Shown here piece by piece: positions 23,601 through 35,369 of a stretch of DNA of 64,000 nucleotides. Both the position numbers and the translations under genes were made by a program. Position 1 is the first letter of the stretch; every line of letters starts with the position of its first letter. Source of the stretch: Adiantum capillus-veneris (lineage: Eukaryota; Streptophyta; Polypodiopsida; Polypodiales; Pteridaceae). The stretch is taken from assembly GCA_014529385.2 (NCBI GenBank), contig CM043942.1, positions 51,902,274 to 51,966,273 of the forward strand, given 5' to 3'. Below the pieces are notes generated by a model that was given only the letters and a program-made list of their open reading frames with translations, had not been told where the DNA came from and made no database searches.

Positions 23601-25589
23601 CATCTGTCTTTGGACTCGTGTCACTTTCATGTTCTTTGTCTCTGGATTCTCATCAGCTTTCTTTTGAGCTTGTGCTCTCGTAACCACTTGAACTGGTACA
23701 ACATTTTCATTTTCTGAGCTACTAGGGAGCTGAACAATCCCTGATACATTTGTCGTGATTTTCCTATTTGGTTTGGGTTTTTCGGGCAATCGGGGATCAA
23801 GTGAGTGATGCCACACTCAAGACAATAGGCATTTACTTCAGTGATCTCCGTATGAGGACATTGTTTGACCAAGTGGTTGTCACGACTTTTGTGACAATCT
23901 GTCTCTGGTTGAGGAGATTCTTTTAGCATTTCCTCTTGGCTATAAGCAAGCTTTGACCTAGATAAGCCGCTATTTGCAATGAATCGCAATGTCCTTTCGT
24001 CCATTTCATACCTTCTTTCTTTCGACTGAAACCCGGGAGGTGGAGGTTGTACCGGCCTCACCACTCCATGTGTTTCTCTCACCTTTTGTTGCTCCGAAGG
24101 GTAGTACCTACTTTGGTTGCTATACCACATTGTAGCTGGTACTGGCATTGGTTTATTTGATGCTTCCATCATTGGCATGTATCTCATGTCTACCGGCATT
24201 CTAGCACCTGGCAGCGGAGGTTGTTGTCCTAAGACAAGCTGTGGCCTTAAAACTCCTACTGGTCCTGGAGCATTTCCCGTAATGTATCTAGGTGGAGTAG
24301 GTGCTTCTAGAACAGGTTGTACATACCTCTCCCTAGAATTTTCCATGCTATAATAGCACTCTTCCCCGTATGGTTCGTCCATTTTCTCTCAATTTCACAC
24401 CACTTCGGCTCTCCTGAATCAAACCTTACAAGAGGAATCAACCTCTTGACCAAGTCACCGATAAGCTTTTCTTGATCAATAGGTGCCGTTGGCTTGGCAA
24501 TGGACTCACTTATCTGTGAAACACTGTGCTGAGAGGATGTGTCATCTCCTTCACTCTTTAAGTCCTTTTCTTTGTATGCCTCACAGTTATCCACTAGATA
24601 AAGAGCTTCTTTGATCAACTCGTTTAGCGTCATCCTCCTTATCATATGCAGATCCTTCTGAAGGCCCGCATGTCTCATTCCCTGGATAAAGATCAGCATC
24701 AATCCTACTTGCGTAGGTAATTCCGCTCTCGGACAGAGCTTAACATATCTCTTGAGCCGTAATGATGCTTTGCGTACTGATTCATTCTCTTTCTGTTTGA
24801 ATCTATGGATTTGCGAGACCGTGTTGTGAGCAATGCCATTTGGCGAGAATTCTTCAATAAACTCCTCAAACAGCTCATCTAGGGTCTCAAAATCCCATTT
24901 TTCCACCGAGTCGAACCATGTAGCTGCATCATCTTCTAGAGTCAATCCAAATCCGGCAAACTGTGTCGCAAAATCTGAAACTTCCTCTGCTCTAATCACT
25001 CTTCTAAAAGCCACTACGTGATCTCTTGGATCTTTATCTCCGGAGTATTTTCTGTTTACCCATTTCTGGACTTGGGATGGTCTAACTTGTCGATTGTCTA
25101 CAAGTCTAACCAGAGACTCTCCCAATCCTTCTCTCGTTATCGCTCTTGAAGGGAATCCTGGTGGCTCTCTTCTTGGAATTCCTATAGGAATTCTCGTCTT
25201 TGGTGGAGGCATTTGTGGTCCTTCATTGACCAAATATCCACCTCTTTCTAGTACATTTGTGGATTTGTGCTTTCTACAACTTTGTATTCTCGTCCATACT
25301 TGTCAACAACTATAGATCTCCATTGACAGTCAACTCCGTATGTGTACACATATAAGAGCTTGTAATCCGTTATCTCTTCTAGGTATGGATCTGAGCACCT
25401 ATAAAGATTGACCTCGTTGTCATCAATGTTTCTATATAGTCCTTCACTCTCATGATCGATCATCCAAACTCTCTCAACAAGATGGGTCTTTATCAATTGC
25501 AAGTTTGGAAGATCCATTGTGGGAGGATATTCCTCTATCGTCGGGATCTCCAAGCTTGTGTAAGCTGCGTTTGAATCTAGGGTAGACAT
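20700..25589 (-). pseudogene. Gag-protease polyprotein of GagPro-1, multiply frameshifted
   Basis: The minus-strand frame starts MSTLDSNAAYTSLEI at 25589. Positions 25589-25248 encode an N-terminal region of unknown function ending GREYKVVES. Positions 25233-24307 encode the Gag core (RPSQVQKWVNRKYSGDKDPRDHV, then WFDSVEKWDFETLDELFEEF and QGMRHAGLQ). One recognisable zinc knuckle CLECGITHLIPDC (CX2CX3HX4C) lies near 23780-23820, preceded by a damaged one (CHKSRDNHLVKQC). Protease, near 22385, has ILDSGAGVAIAT and EIILGRPFMRQL. The C-terminal part (21210-20730) holds six W-[IV]-P-K-like motifs in varied frames. At least eight frame changes split it. Similarity to GagPro-2 is clear in Gag core, knuckle, protease and W-P-K region. 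Confidence 0.8.
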
Positions 25590-27984
25590 GATTTCTAGGC
25601 TTAAGAGCTTTTTCTTGGTTCAAGTAGACTTAGTCCACTGTGTTCAAGTGCTTTGGTTAGGGAAAAGTCGAAACTATGTCCAAAACCGCAATCGTTTCGT
25701 CACAATTCTTGTAAATTGTCGCTTTTAGACACCCCTGACTTCCGGATGAATTTTGAGGCCTCAAACGACGTTTTTTTTTTCAAATTGAACTAAATGGTTT
25801 CCATAGGCATACATTAAGTTCAAATTTTGCTCTAAGATCTGTAGAGCCGCTCTCAGGCTACGTTTTGATATAAAAACTTTTCCGATCCGATACCGTTTGT
25901 GAAAGTTATGGCCAAAACAGTGAAATGCAGTTTAGAATGGTCAAAATGAGTCCAAATTCAATTTTGAAAAAAGATTTGGGATCTCTGTGACACTGTGAAC
26001 ACTTCTGTGTGGTCAAAAGCACATTGGACCCTAAAACTGGCCTGGAGACATCCTACGCGTAGTATGTCTATATGCTCAGAATTTAACAAAATTTGGTCCA
26101 GAGACTCCCCTTAAGTCCAGCAACACAATGGTATGCTCAGAATCTCATTTGGATTTAAAAATGGCCTTGAGACATCCTACGCGTAGGATGTCTTTTTGCT
26201 CAGAATGACTTGAAATTTTCACCCCAGCTTCTCCTTGATGTGCTGATCACAGTGGTGTGCTCATAGGTTGATTTGGAGTCCTAAATCAAGCTGGAGACAT
26301 CCTACGCGTAGGATGTCTTTTTACTCTGTTTCAGCTCAAACTTGCACTGTAGCTTCCCCTTGATGTGCTAAACTCACAGCTATTTTTACTTTTTGATTCT
26401 GACACCTATAGGGTGGTCAAATGATCAAGAATCTATTTCAAAAGCCTGATGTCTGTTCTGATGAATTCCTAAGTCAAATCAGCTCCAAATTGGACCAAAT
26501 TTGACTAGGAGGCTTGCCTAAGGCTATATGACAGCATGGTATGGTCACAGTAAAATTTTGGTTTCAGAATTATGCTTTAGACATCCTACGCGTAGGATGT
26601 CTAACTGCTCAGAATTACCCCAAATTTGAACCACAGACTCTCCTTAAGGTGCTGATCACTGTGGTATGCTCAAAATTAAGTTTGGAGTGCAAAATCACAC
26701 ATATGTCATACTACGCGTAGGATGTCTTTTTGGCCTGTTTGACCCCAGACTTGACCCAAAGCTTCCCCTTGATGTCAGCAACCCAGTGGTATGCTTAGAT
26801 TTGAGTTTGGATCTCAAAAGACCCAAATTTTAGCTGTTCTTGCCTTTTTCAGTCAAAAGTGTTAAAGTCCGCTTTGAACCCAATTTTCTCACCCAAATGA
26901 GGTGAAAACTCCCACATGCACTCAAAACATCATGTATAACATGCACATGAAGTCATCCTATGGTTTGGTCTCTAAAATTATGCCTTGGACACAATTTGGA
27001 TAGGATGTCTGGCCATTCTCATCTTTTGGTCTTGATCTGTCAAAATTTGGTCAAACTTCCACTTTCCAGGTGAAAAAAGGGTAAAATCTACCTTCTAAAC
27101 ACACTGGTAACCTCAGATTTTCAAAATTTCCACCAGATCACCCTGTAGACATCCTACGCATAGGATGTCTACTGCTGATTTTTTCAGATTGAAGTGTCCC
27201 TGATGCTTCCTTATGCTCTCAGCAAGTGCAAGTATGCTTCACAATTGCAAAAACATGCAAAAATCACTCAATTAAGCCTTTGCTAAAATTTTGCGTTTTT
27301 TGACTCCACCTTTTGGCTTTTGGTCAACAAAAATAGGGAAAAACACCCAAGTCAATATGTTACTAGGGTAAAACCTACCCTCTTAACCCACTGGTGCAGT
27401 CAGAATTTTCAAAATTGGTCTCCAGAACCCCCTTGAGACATCCTACGCGTAGGATGTCTATGTTTACAAAATTGCAGGTTTTCTTCACAGAACCCTTGCA
27501 AATGCTCTTTTATATGCACAACATCAGTTAGTCATACAAAAATATCCACAAAAGCTTGTTTAATGCATTTTTACCCTCAAAAGCACACTTTTTCGTGATT
27601 TCAAATGCAATCAAGCACTTTAGCAAATAATTCAATGATGAATAGCTCTAGATCAGAATCGAATCACTTACCTAAAGCTACTCCTACAAACCATATGGGG
27701 TTTTGCATCTATGAGTAGAAAAACGCTTCACTGCCACACACGGACTAGTAAACGCTTTTATCACCTCACAAATCACTCGACCACCAACAACTACTCTAAT
27801 CCACATATCCTAACTAAACCTATCTAGTCGCAGACCCTCGGCAAGACACACGCTTCCTGGCTATCCACTTGATCGCGGAATATCCTCTTCCGGATCCACT
27901 TAAGAAAAACGTTTTTTTTTAGCCGAAACTAAATCAAGCAACCATCACACAAGTGTTAGTAGGAAACCTACTTAGGTCCTTGTG
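25590..27984 (-). other. Leader of GagPro-1
   Basis: About 2.4 kb between the gag start and the primer-binding site, with no long open frame. It is largely a degenerate tandem array of units of about 125-145 bp. Each has ...GGTATGCTCAGAATTT..., ...TTGGAGTCC.AAA... and, in seven units, a long palindrome (listed separately). The right-hand 400 bases near the primer-binding site are unique. Confidence 0.7.
26047..27458. repeat. Array of seven 22-24 nt palindromes
   Basis: The half-site is AGACATCCTACG followed directly by its reverse complement. Core starts (22 nt): 26047 (one mismatch), 26171, 26296, 26580 (all three perfect), 26705 (two mismatches), 27148 (one mismatch), 27437 (perfect). Perfect copies extend to 24 nt. 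A further half-copy lies at about 26997-27008. Spacings are 124, 125, 284, 125, 443 and 289 bp, close to multiples of one repeat unit, so some units have lost the motif. Confidence 0.95.
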
Positions 27985-28002
27985 TCCCCGGCAGCGGCGC
28001 CA
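27985..28002 (-). other. Primer-binding site of GagPro-1 (tRNA-Asp type)
   Basis: On the minus strand it reads TGGCGCCGCTGCCGGGGA. From memory the plant tRNA-Asp 3' end is complementary to TGGCGCCGTTGCCGGGGA, giving one mismatch in 18. One base separates it from the LTR at 28004. Confidence 0.8.
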
Positions 28003-28003
28003 A

Positions 28004-28960
28004 TGTTGGACGGGAGAGACTCACACACCCATGAAGTGCATACAAACACTACCTAGATCAACATAATGTCAATCGAGGACACAGATGACACGATAGGCAC
28101 ACGGAGGAAATCTCTTAAGCTTGTCAGGCTGCGACCATCCTACACATACAACACTCAGGAAGGCCAACTAAACCACAATCAAGAACCTCACTGCTCTCAA
28201 CTACACCACCTAGCCACATACACACATGCGGAAGGTAACTCACCTAATCATGCCAGATTCATACGAAACTTAAGGAACACTATCCCCTCACTAGGATACA
28301 CCTGTCCATAAGCTTCTACACTCAAAACCCTCACTCTAAACCCATCTGTGGAGAACGCGTAGGATGACAGAGCCGAATTTTGAAAGTGCCCGAAACTGAA
28401 ATTTATGAGTACCTATGCGTAGCTTATGTCGCCACGATTCTATAGACTACTAGCACACAAAAAACAGACATCGTTTGATACACTTACGGCCACAAATAGC
28501 TAGTAGATACGTCGGCGTGTGCGCTTCGTCTCGCGTGGAATGCTTGGCGTTGTCGCGTAGCTCTCCTCGAGCCTACCGCAATGGTGCAATCGGATCTCCA
28601 ATGTGTTGAGCGAGCCGGGCGTAACGGGAGGATGAAGCTCACACTCACTCTCTTTCTCTCTCACACACAGTAGACGGCAGCGCTAAAACTTTGATTATGA
28701 TTAAAGTCCTTTTACAAAATGACCTAGGTACCTTATATACTAAGGCTACCTTAGGTTTAACCAAAAATGGGGTTGAAAGGGTCAAATGGCTTTGTATTTA
28801 CAATCTTGAAGTGCCATTGCACTCCGGCTTCTGAAACTAGAATAACTACTCATTACAAATGACGTTTATAGCCATAATCCGCAGCATTTCATAACTCGCA
28901 AAAGATAAGACTTTGGTACGAAACTTGAGTTATGTTGTGTTGTTGACCCAGCGGTCAACA
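28004..28960 (-). repeat. 5' LTR of GagPro-1 (957 bp)
   Basis: Plus-strand ends are TGTTGGACGG and GCGGTCAACA. It contains partial forms of the leader palindrome, at 28133-28148 (CATCCTACACATA) and 28355-28366 (ACGCGTAGGATG). A TATA box lies at 28731-28739 on the minus strand. Confidence 0.9.
28731..28739 (-). promoter_or_regulatory. TATA box of GagPro-1 LTR
   Basis: On the minus strand it reads TATATAAGG, about 220 bp inside the LTR's 5' end. That puts a transcript start near 28700 and a long R-U5 region before the primer-binding site. Confidence 0.65.
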
Positions 28961-28965
28961 CTTGG

Positions 28966-31500
28966 GTAGGGTTCCCACCTCAAGGTTATTCCTACCTTGC
29001 CTAAGATCCTAGGTAATAACTTTTAACACTAACCTTTGGAGGTCTTGAATGAAGCTAACCCTAAGGTCTTTTGAGCTCCATTATGTGCACATGTCTATAT
29101 TCTACCTCTTGTTCCCATTGATCTCTGCAATATTAAATGATCAGTTTAATATGAGAAAGTCTTTTTGAAATAGGTAGATATTACATTTTATGACATTACC
29201 TCTCTCTTGAAACCATAGTCGTCCTGGACTATGAGGTAGAGAAGATAAAGTCTTAGTCATTAGTCTACATTTCTTAGCGGATAGGCCATCTCATTGGTTC
29301 GTTTTAAGATTTGGAAAGGACCATTGTATCTTTTTTGATAATTTAGCATAATACTTTTGATAACGGTAAGATTTTTGCTCGTAGTTTGCCTCAATTGAAA
29401 GCCTTGGGAAACTTGAGTAGGACCCAATCATTTTTCTTGAAGGCTAAGTCCCATCTGTGCTTGTCAATAGCAGCTTTTTGCCTTTGTTGGGAGATGGATA
29501 TAGCCTCAATCTTTTGAAAATATTCTTGTAGGTCTCGGCTATACTCATCACCGCGAAGATCTTCCCATGTACCTTAAGTAGCAAGGGACTTTTTGGTCTT
29601 TCATCAATGATCTCAAAAGGAGTCTTCCCTGTATATAGTGTTATTGTACGCATACTCTATAAGGGGTAGGTACCTCTCCCATTGGGAACGTTGATCTACT
29701 TCCGTAACATAGGTCTTGAGTAGATCTAGAATCGTGAGGTTAGCTATTTCACTTTGGCCATCCGTTTGTGGGTGATAGACTGAAGAGAAATCTAGCCTTG
29801 TAACTAGATTCTCAAAGAGACCCTTCCAAAAATTATTGGTCATTTGAGGATATCTATCCGACACGATTGATGTTGGCAAGCCATGGTGTTTGAAAATTTG
29901 GGCTATAAAGAGGTTTGCCATTTGGTGCGCCTTAATAGTCTTTTTGACAAGTATAAAGTGTGTTTGTTTGCTAAACTTGTCGACTATTGTCCATATTTGC
30001 ATATTCCCATGGATAGGCTTGGGTAATCCAAAGATAAAATCCATGGATATACTCTCCCATGGTGAATTAGGGATTGGTAATGGCTGGAGTACCCCAGGTT
30101 GCTTCCCTATATCATACTTTGTCTTTTGCATACGATGCATTTTCAAACATACTCTTGTATGTCTACTTTTATGGTAGGCCAATAGAAGTATGTTTCTACT
30201 TCTCAAAGAGTAGGTTGCCCTCTATGCCCCGCATAGGGAGGAGCATGGGATTCATACATTACTTTGTCATGAAGAGAGTGAGTAACACATAGCCTATTGC
30301 CATGGAGAAGGTAACCATCCTGCAAGGTGAATGGTTCTTCTTTCTTCCCTAAGGCAAGGGATGAAATTACATCCTTCAAATCGGGGTCAATAGCATACTC
30401 ATCTATCATGGAAGATAGATCATTGTCAGTTGCTATGGACACCGCATTTCCCCTTGGTCATCATGATAGTGCATGGGCCACTTGATTGTGCTTGTGAGCA
30501 ATATGAAAATTGAATTGTGAAAGAAAATTTTCCCACCTCATTTGTTTGTCGGAGAGCTTGGTTTGCGTCATGAAGTACTTAAGACTTTGGTGATCCGTTA
30601 GTAGGATCCCCAAAAGATAGTGCTTCCATGTGTCAAGGGCATGTATGACAGCTAGCAACTCCTTTTCGTAGATGCCCAATACTCGCTCATCGGAATCGAG
30701 TCTTCGACTCTCATATGCTATGGCATGCCCTTCTTGAAGCAAGAGTGCTCCAAGGCAATCTCCACAAGCATCACATTGGACCTCACATGGTTTTGAGAGA
30801 TCCGGCAATGTAAGCACAGGTTGAAAAGTAAATTTTTCTTTGAGCTTCTCAAAAGCATTTTTTTCTTTGGCAATCCATATACTTAACATTCTACTTTGTC
30901 AAGTCATGTAATGGTCTTGCTATTTGTGAGAATATAGCTATGAAGCATCTATAGTATGCACACATACCAATAAAGCTTTGTAGCTCCTGTAGATTCCTTG
31001 GGTTATGCCATCCTTTTATTACCTCTAACTTGGTTGGATCCATACAGATACCATCTTGCGAGATAATGTGACTTAAGTATTGAATCTCTTGAAGGAAAAA
31101 TTCACTCTTCTTTTGATTAATGACAAGTTTATTCTCCCTCAATGCTTGAAAAATTACCTAGAGATGTTGCTTATGCTCTCTCAATAGATTTGGAGTAGAT
31201 GATGATATCATCGCAGTAAACTTGCGGCAGGGTCTGAAGATTTTCTCCATTAAGCAGTTGAATGTGTCTAGAGAATTTGTCAAGCCAAAAGGCATGACAA
31301 GGTATTCATATAAAGACCAACATTGTGTGAATGTGGTCTTTACGATATCTTCATTCACTATCCTTATTTGATGATAGCCACTTTTAAGGTCAATCCTACT
31401 AAAGTAGGTCGAGCCTTGTAGCTTATCAAACAGATCTTCTACCCACAGTACAAGAAATCTTACTTTGATAGTGATCTAGTTTAGTGCTCTGTCACATTAG
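28966..31500 (-). mobile_element. GypC: rest of 3' LTR and 3' half of internal region
   Basis: The LTR interrupted by GagPro-1 resumes here and ends TTTTATGACA at 29195. A polypurine tract (TCAAGAGAGAGGTAA on the minus strand, 29196-29210) and pol follow. About 590 bp relative to GypA are deleted just after the tract (near 29280), which removes the chromodomain. Homology ends near 31500, at the start of RT. The full element fragment is 18348-19135 plus 28966-31500. Confidence 0.88.
29285..31500 (-). pseudogene. Decayed RT-RNase H-integrase of GypC
   Basis: On the minus strand RT runs 31440-30891. It includes MNEDIVKTTFTQCW and MPFGLTNSLDTFN, but the catalytic region reads 'FTAMISSSTPNLL', so the FFDD motif is destroyed by a frameshift. 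RNase H follows (30889-30461) with VQCDACGDCLGALLLQEG, ERVLGIYEKELL and TDHQSLKYF. Integrase spans 30442-29444, with the zinc-binding H and C residues (HAPPYAGHRG, MHRMQKTK), the SMDF Asp, the VSDR Asp and the GQSEIANL Glu. Several frameshifts are present. At the site of GypA's only stop, this copy reads CGA (Arg). Confidence 0.88.
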
Positions 31501-32198
31501 CAAAAATATGAACCCCAAAAGGGCCTTGTAAGGATCCCTAATTTTAAGGGATTAAGGCAAAAAAATGTGTGTGATTTAGGAGAGAAGAGCATTCAATGAG
31601 GGTTTTCTCATAGGATTTTTTTAGGGTTGTCATAGGCTTTTTGTAGGCTGAAATAGAGCCTGGGGGGTATTAGGTACATTCTCTCTCTACCCAAAAGAGT
31701 GGTGGCCGTTATGACAATAACTACCCTACCCCCTTTCTTTTGCCACATCATCAAGGGCGTCCATAACCCCCGCCCTTTTTCAAGAAAAATTCAAATAAAC
31801 CTCATTTTTACTCAAAACTTCTCCCCAACCTATATGCATACCCAAAAATCAAATTTTTCTCTCAAAATCTCACTGCTAGACCTGAAAAATGTCAAACTTT
31901 CCACCTTTTCTCAGTTCCCTCCAAATCATCCCTCCCCTCTCTCACACCCTCCCTCTCTCTCTCTCTTCTCTTTCTATTTTCATCACAAACTCTTTCTCCT
32001 TCCCTCTCCTTGTTGCAGGTCCACTCCATAGCTCTACTGCAGCTCTCCATCCCATAGCTCTCCTCTCCACTCCGTAGCTCTGCAGCTCTCCATTCCATAG
32101 TTGTCCACTCCATAGCTCTCCTCTCCACTCTGTATCTCTGTTGTAGCTCTTCATACCATAGCTCTCTTGCTTGATGCCAACTTTATCCCCCTTTCCAT
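31501..32198. other. Non-coding, pyrimidine-rich stretch
   Basis: No recognisable gene. It includes a CT-rich zone (31930-32010) and a degenerate minisatellite (32020-32170). Confidence 0.5.
32020..32170. repeat. Degenerate CCATAGCTCTC minisatellite
   Basis: Repeated forms of CCATAGCTCTCCTCTCCACTC occur about six to eight times with substitutions and length changes. The longer frames on both strands through this zone are products of the repeat. Confidence 0.8.
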
Positions 32199-33560
32199 GG
32201 AGCTAAGTGACATTACAAACCTCCCATCCGCAGCAAGATCTCCAAGTTCAAAAATGGTGTCTCTACATGTTCGACTGCCAAAGGACTTCGCACCCTTAAA
32301 ACGTCAATACTTGTAAATTGCACAACAACACCATGATACATGTCACACCAATGTGGACCTTTGGGTGCATGGTTGCCTCTACCCTAATGATCAATGTGTA
32401 TTCAACATTCAATAGCCTTGCTTATTCTTACAATATGTAGAGAGGGGAGCAAGGTCTTCTTGGTGGACACTGCAAGTGATTGTTGACTATTGGAGCTAAT
32501 AGCACACAATGGTCTTTGCATCAATGCCAACTTCTTTCCCATACCACTAGTGGATTGCGCGAAAGGATCATTCATGCAGAGGAGGAAGTGCAAACTGCTA
32601 AGCTACATGTGGAAGAGAAAAATGCTAAGATTGCAAAGCTTAAAGATAAGATCCTGCATCTTAAAAAGACGCCCTTAGGTGCAAGGAAACATAAGAGGAG
32701 CTTCTCATCCATAGAGACTTTAGCCCCCGAAGGCGGTGCTCAAAAAATAAGGGTTACAGCTACAAGTTGCATTTTGCTATGCTCCAATACATACTTTAAA
32801 TTTCTTATGTGGTAATGTTTTGTCCCTTCTTCTAGGAATTTTATCCAAGAGCTGTGTGGCCACATCCAAGAGAATCGCATCCATTTGTTGAGTTTGTGCC
32901 TCAAGAAATCAGATGTCGTAGCCCGTTTACAAGCACCAAATATAGAACATTCTATTTCCTTGTCAATGAGGAGCCCTCCTTGGAGGAGATGGAGATCCCG
33001 CATCTGGCAATGGGTGGGGTGCTGCCAAATAGTAAAGATCCCACGCCCGCCCCTATAGATGTCCAGAGTGAGCAAAGATTGTAAGCCGTCAAATATACCC
33101 ACTTCTTGGAAGGGGAAATTGCAGTGAGAGAGCATATTTCTGGCACCTTCGAGGTGCCCGACCTCAACAATTGTGACCCAGCTGCAATACCCAAAGTGGA
33201 GATCAACCGCCTAAACAACGTAATGATTGAAGATGAAGAGTATCTATTCTTGTATGATCTGGAAAAGGCTTTTGGTGAGCGGTTGGATGAGTGCTTAAGC
33301 CTTATATGCACAAAGATGGAGTTCCCTCTTGATCCTGCACCAAAACATACAGATGACAAGTTGCTTCCATTAAGGGACTCTGTCAGAGCAGAGTAAAGTC
33401 ACGAATGAGGAGTTTGTTGCAATAGAAGCAGGATTGTTGCCAACCAAACTCCTATCCGCCCGGACTTGTCTGGTTCGCACAATCCCCGCACAGTTGATGA
33501 GAGCAAATCCTATATCAACCTTGAAGCCACACCAAGTATGGATGATGAGGATAACGCCTC
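32199..33560 (+). other. Gene-like region of unknown family (possible pseudogene)
   Basis: Several plus-strand segments read like protein but do not join in one frame. Positions 32199-32318 give MELSDITNLPSAARSPSSK. Positions 32553-32750 give a charged, probably coiled-coil segment (RERIIHAEEEVQTAKLHVEE) ending at a possible donor near 32749. CTTCTTCTAG at about 32827-32836 could be an acceptor, followed by NFIQELCGHIQENRIHLLSL. Positions 33106-33396 give HISGTFEVPDLNNCDPAAI and EDEEYLFLYDLEKAFGERL. Positions 33400-33560 continue in another frame. I recognise no domain. It may be a broken host gene or part of an unfamiliar mobile element. Confidence 0.35.
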
Positions 33561-33672
33561 GCATGAAATAAGGCCTCGTTCATGAGAGTAATACTCATCC
33601 TTTCTAGTCTTTGTTTCTTCACAATTTGACACTCGTCTAGCTAGAGCACACACGTCAACTTTGATCCTAGCG

Positions 33673-34480
33673 CTACAAAATGTCAAAAATAACATATGAA
33701 AAACCATAATTTGGAAAAAAAAACTGACTACGCATTGTTGTAGCCTCATCATTAGGTGGTACACCATAAAAATGTACCATTGCCATTTGAAGCTTTCTCA
33801 AATCAACAAAAATATTATTTGACATTGAGTAAGGAAATCCCTTGTCCACTCTGTCTGCACCGACGCTTGCATTGGTATGTTTTCTTACTCCTTTTGACCT
33901 CTTGGTAAAGGTGGATGAAGACATTATCTCCTCTATGTGCAAATAGCCCCCTATTCGAAAGTACACATCCTAGTTCAAAGCCTTCTTAGCAAGATTGACC
34001 TTAAATGGTATAGGAAAAACATTCTTAGTAATTCCTCTTTCCCTTAAAGCATCCTTAAGGAGACCATATAAGGCAACGTAGCCCTTAGTACTAATTCCCA
34101 CTTCATCACAAGTGGCAATGTTGGACAAGAAAGATTGCCCAATTTTGTGCTTCTTGAAGGAGTCTGCAACTTCCTTTGTCACTTGGAGGAAGTGGTTTGC
34201 CTCTTTTGCAATCACCTCAAGCAGGCTAGTCTCTTTGAAAATGCAGTGTCCCCCTTGTGGATGTAGCAAAGCAGGTCACATGGCAACCACAACATGCTGT
34301 TGTCTTCAAAGCTCACAACATACTTGAGTATGTGCACATGCATATACTCAATGATGGTGTGAAAAGTGTCATTGTGGAGTTGCATAGGTTTTTGTAAATC
34401 GATTGTGCAAGTGAAGAAGCCGTGAAGATCATTGCGTCCAACGTATTTGGTTTCCTCTAGGAAAGAAGGAACCGCAAAAG
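33673..34480 (-). other. Second gene-like region of unknown family (possible pseudogene)
   Basis: On the minus strand 34480-34200 reads KYVGRNDLHGFFTCTIDLQK and continues through SFEDNSMLWLPCDLLCYIHKG. Positions 34269-33970 follow in another frame with KETSLLEVIAKEANHFLQV and GYVALYGLLKDALRERGI. Positions 33966-33673 continue with SMSNNIFVDLRKLQMAMVHF. Composition is protein-like, but frame changes occur at about 34260 and within 33900-33970. No family is recognised. It converges on the plus-strand gene-like region 32199-33560. Confidence 0.35.
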
Positions 34481-34539
34481 GGGGGTGTGTGGCTCTTTTG
34501 ATGATGTTGCTGCGTGGGAGGAGCATGTGTTGCCATGGT

Positions 34540-34604
<65 letters not shown>

Positions 34605-34679
34605 GAAGGAACCGCAAAAGGGGGGTGTGTGGCTCTTTTGATGATGATGCTGCGTGGGAGGAGCATGTGTTGCCATGGT

Positions 34680-34752
<73 letters not shown>
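34462..34752. repeat. Compound minisatellite: 80 bp unit plus (CT)n, two copies
   Basis: A unit starting AAAGAAGGAACCGCAAAAGG and ending GTTGCCATGGTGAT is followed by (CT)n. It occurs at 34462-34600 and 34602-34752, with 29 and about 35 CT repeats. The two unique parts differ by about one base. Translated GA/CT tracts produce long spurious frames here. Confidence 0.93.
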
Positions 34753-34753
<1 letters not shown>

Positions 34754-35369
34754 ATGGTGATAGACAAATAAGCATCTTATATACCCCCCCCCCCCCCCTT
34801 TGCAAAAAAAAAAAAAAAACCCAAAGCTCTTTGAGATACACACATAGGTGCACACACAAACACTTAAACAAAATGTAAAAAATTTAATCAATGGTAGTGA
34901 TACTATAAAGACAAAGAAGTTTTGTGTTTCCATTAAACAAAATGCTTTACAACGTGGAATCAAAGCCGGTCACATTGATCTATCAGATCAACGTAAAGAC
35001 AGTGCACTGCCAACCCTCCACTCCTCTTGCACTTCATGGTTGCCTCCATCCGCCTACCGATATGAAAGAACAAAAAATCTTTTAGAAGACTAGCATTGGG
35101 ATACATGTAGACAACATAAAAATCTAACTGACTTTGTGCCGATTGAGACGAAAATAGGCATCTTTGATATCTTCATAGCCCAAGATAATCAAGTGTTCTC
35201 GTATGTTGGAGAGAATCCAATGGTCATTGACATGCACAATCTCAAAAACACCATTTGACAAAGTAATGGGTATGTCAAATGTCACAAAATCAGCAACACT
35301 GGATTGTAGGGTATCCACTTTCCACTCTTACACATCCAATGCTCATAGTGGAAGCGTAGGTACAAATTA
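34753..35369. other. Non-coding stretch with poly-C and poly-A runs
   Basis: A run of 15 C (34784-34798) and one of 16 A (34804-34819) follow the CT repeat. A 64-codon minus-strand frame (35318-35124, with DFVTFDIPITLSNGVFEIVH) looks protein-like but I cannot place it. Gag homology begins near 35370. Confidence 0.45.

Larger units (their letters stand above)
19136..28960 (-). mobile_element. GagPro-1: LTR element coding only Gag and protease (decayed)
   Basis: The element is bounded by the 5 bp direct repeat CTTGG (19131-19135 and 28961-28965) and by TG...CA ends, and it sits within the GypC LTR minisatellite. Read on the minus strand: a 957 bp 5' LTR, a primer-binding site, a 2.4 kb leader with an array of palindromes, a broken Gag-protease frame, a W-[IV]-P-K repeat region, a polypurine tract and a 3' LTR reduced to 123 bp plus rearranged sequence. 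I find no RT, RNase H or integrase motif. It is non-autonomous by content. Confidence 0.88.

Noticed and set aside
26047-27458. Regularly repeated palindromes as a possible CRISPR-like array
   Set aside because: Spacing varies from 124 to 443 bp, the intervening sequence is itself repeated rather than unique, and the context is a plant LTR element.
34212-34963. Long frames of 168-219 codons through (CT)n tracts
   Set aside because: They consist mainly of Arg-Glu or Leu-Ser runs from the microsatellite. Only the flanking non-repeat part (34480-34200) looks protein-like.
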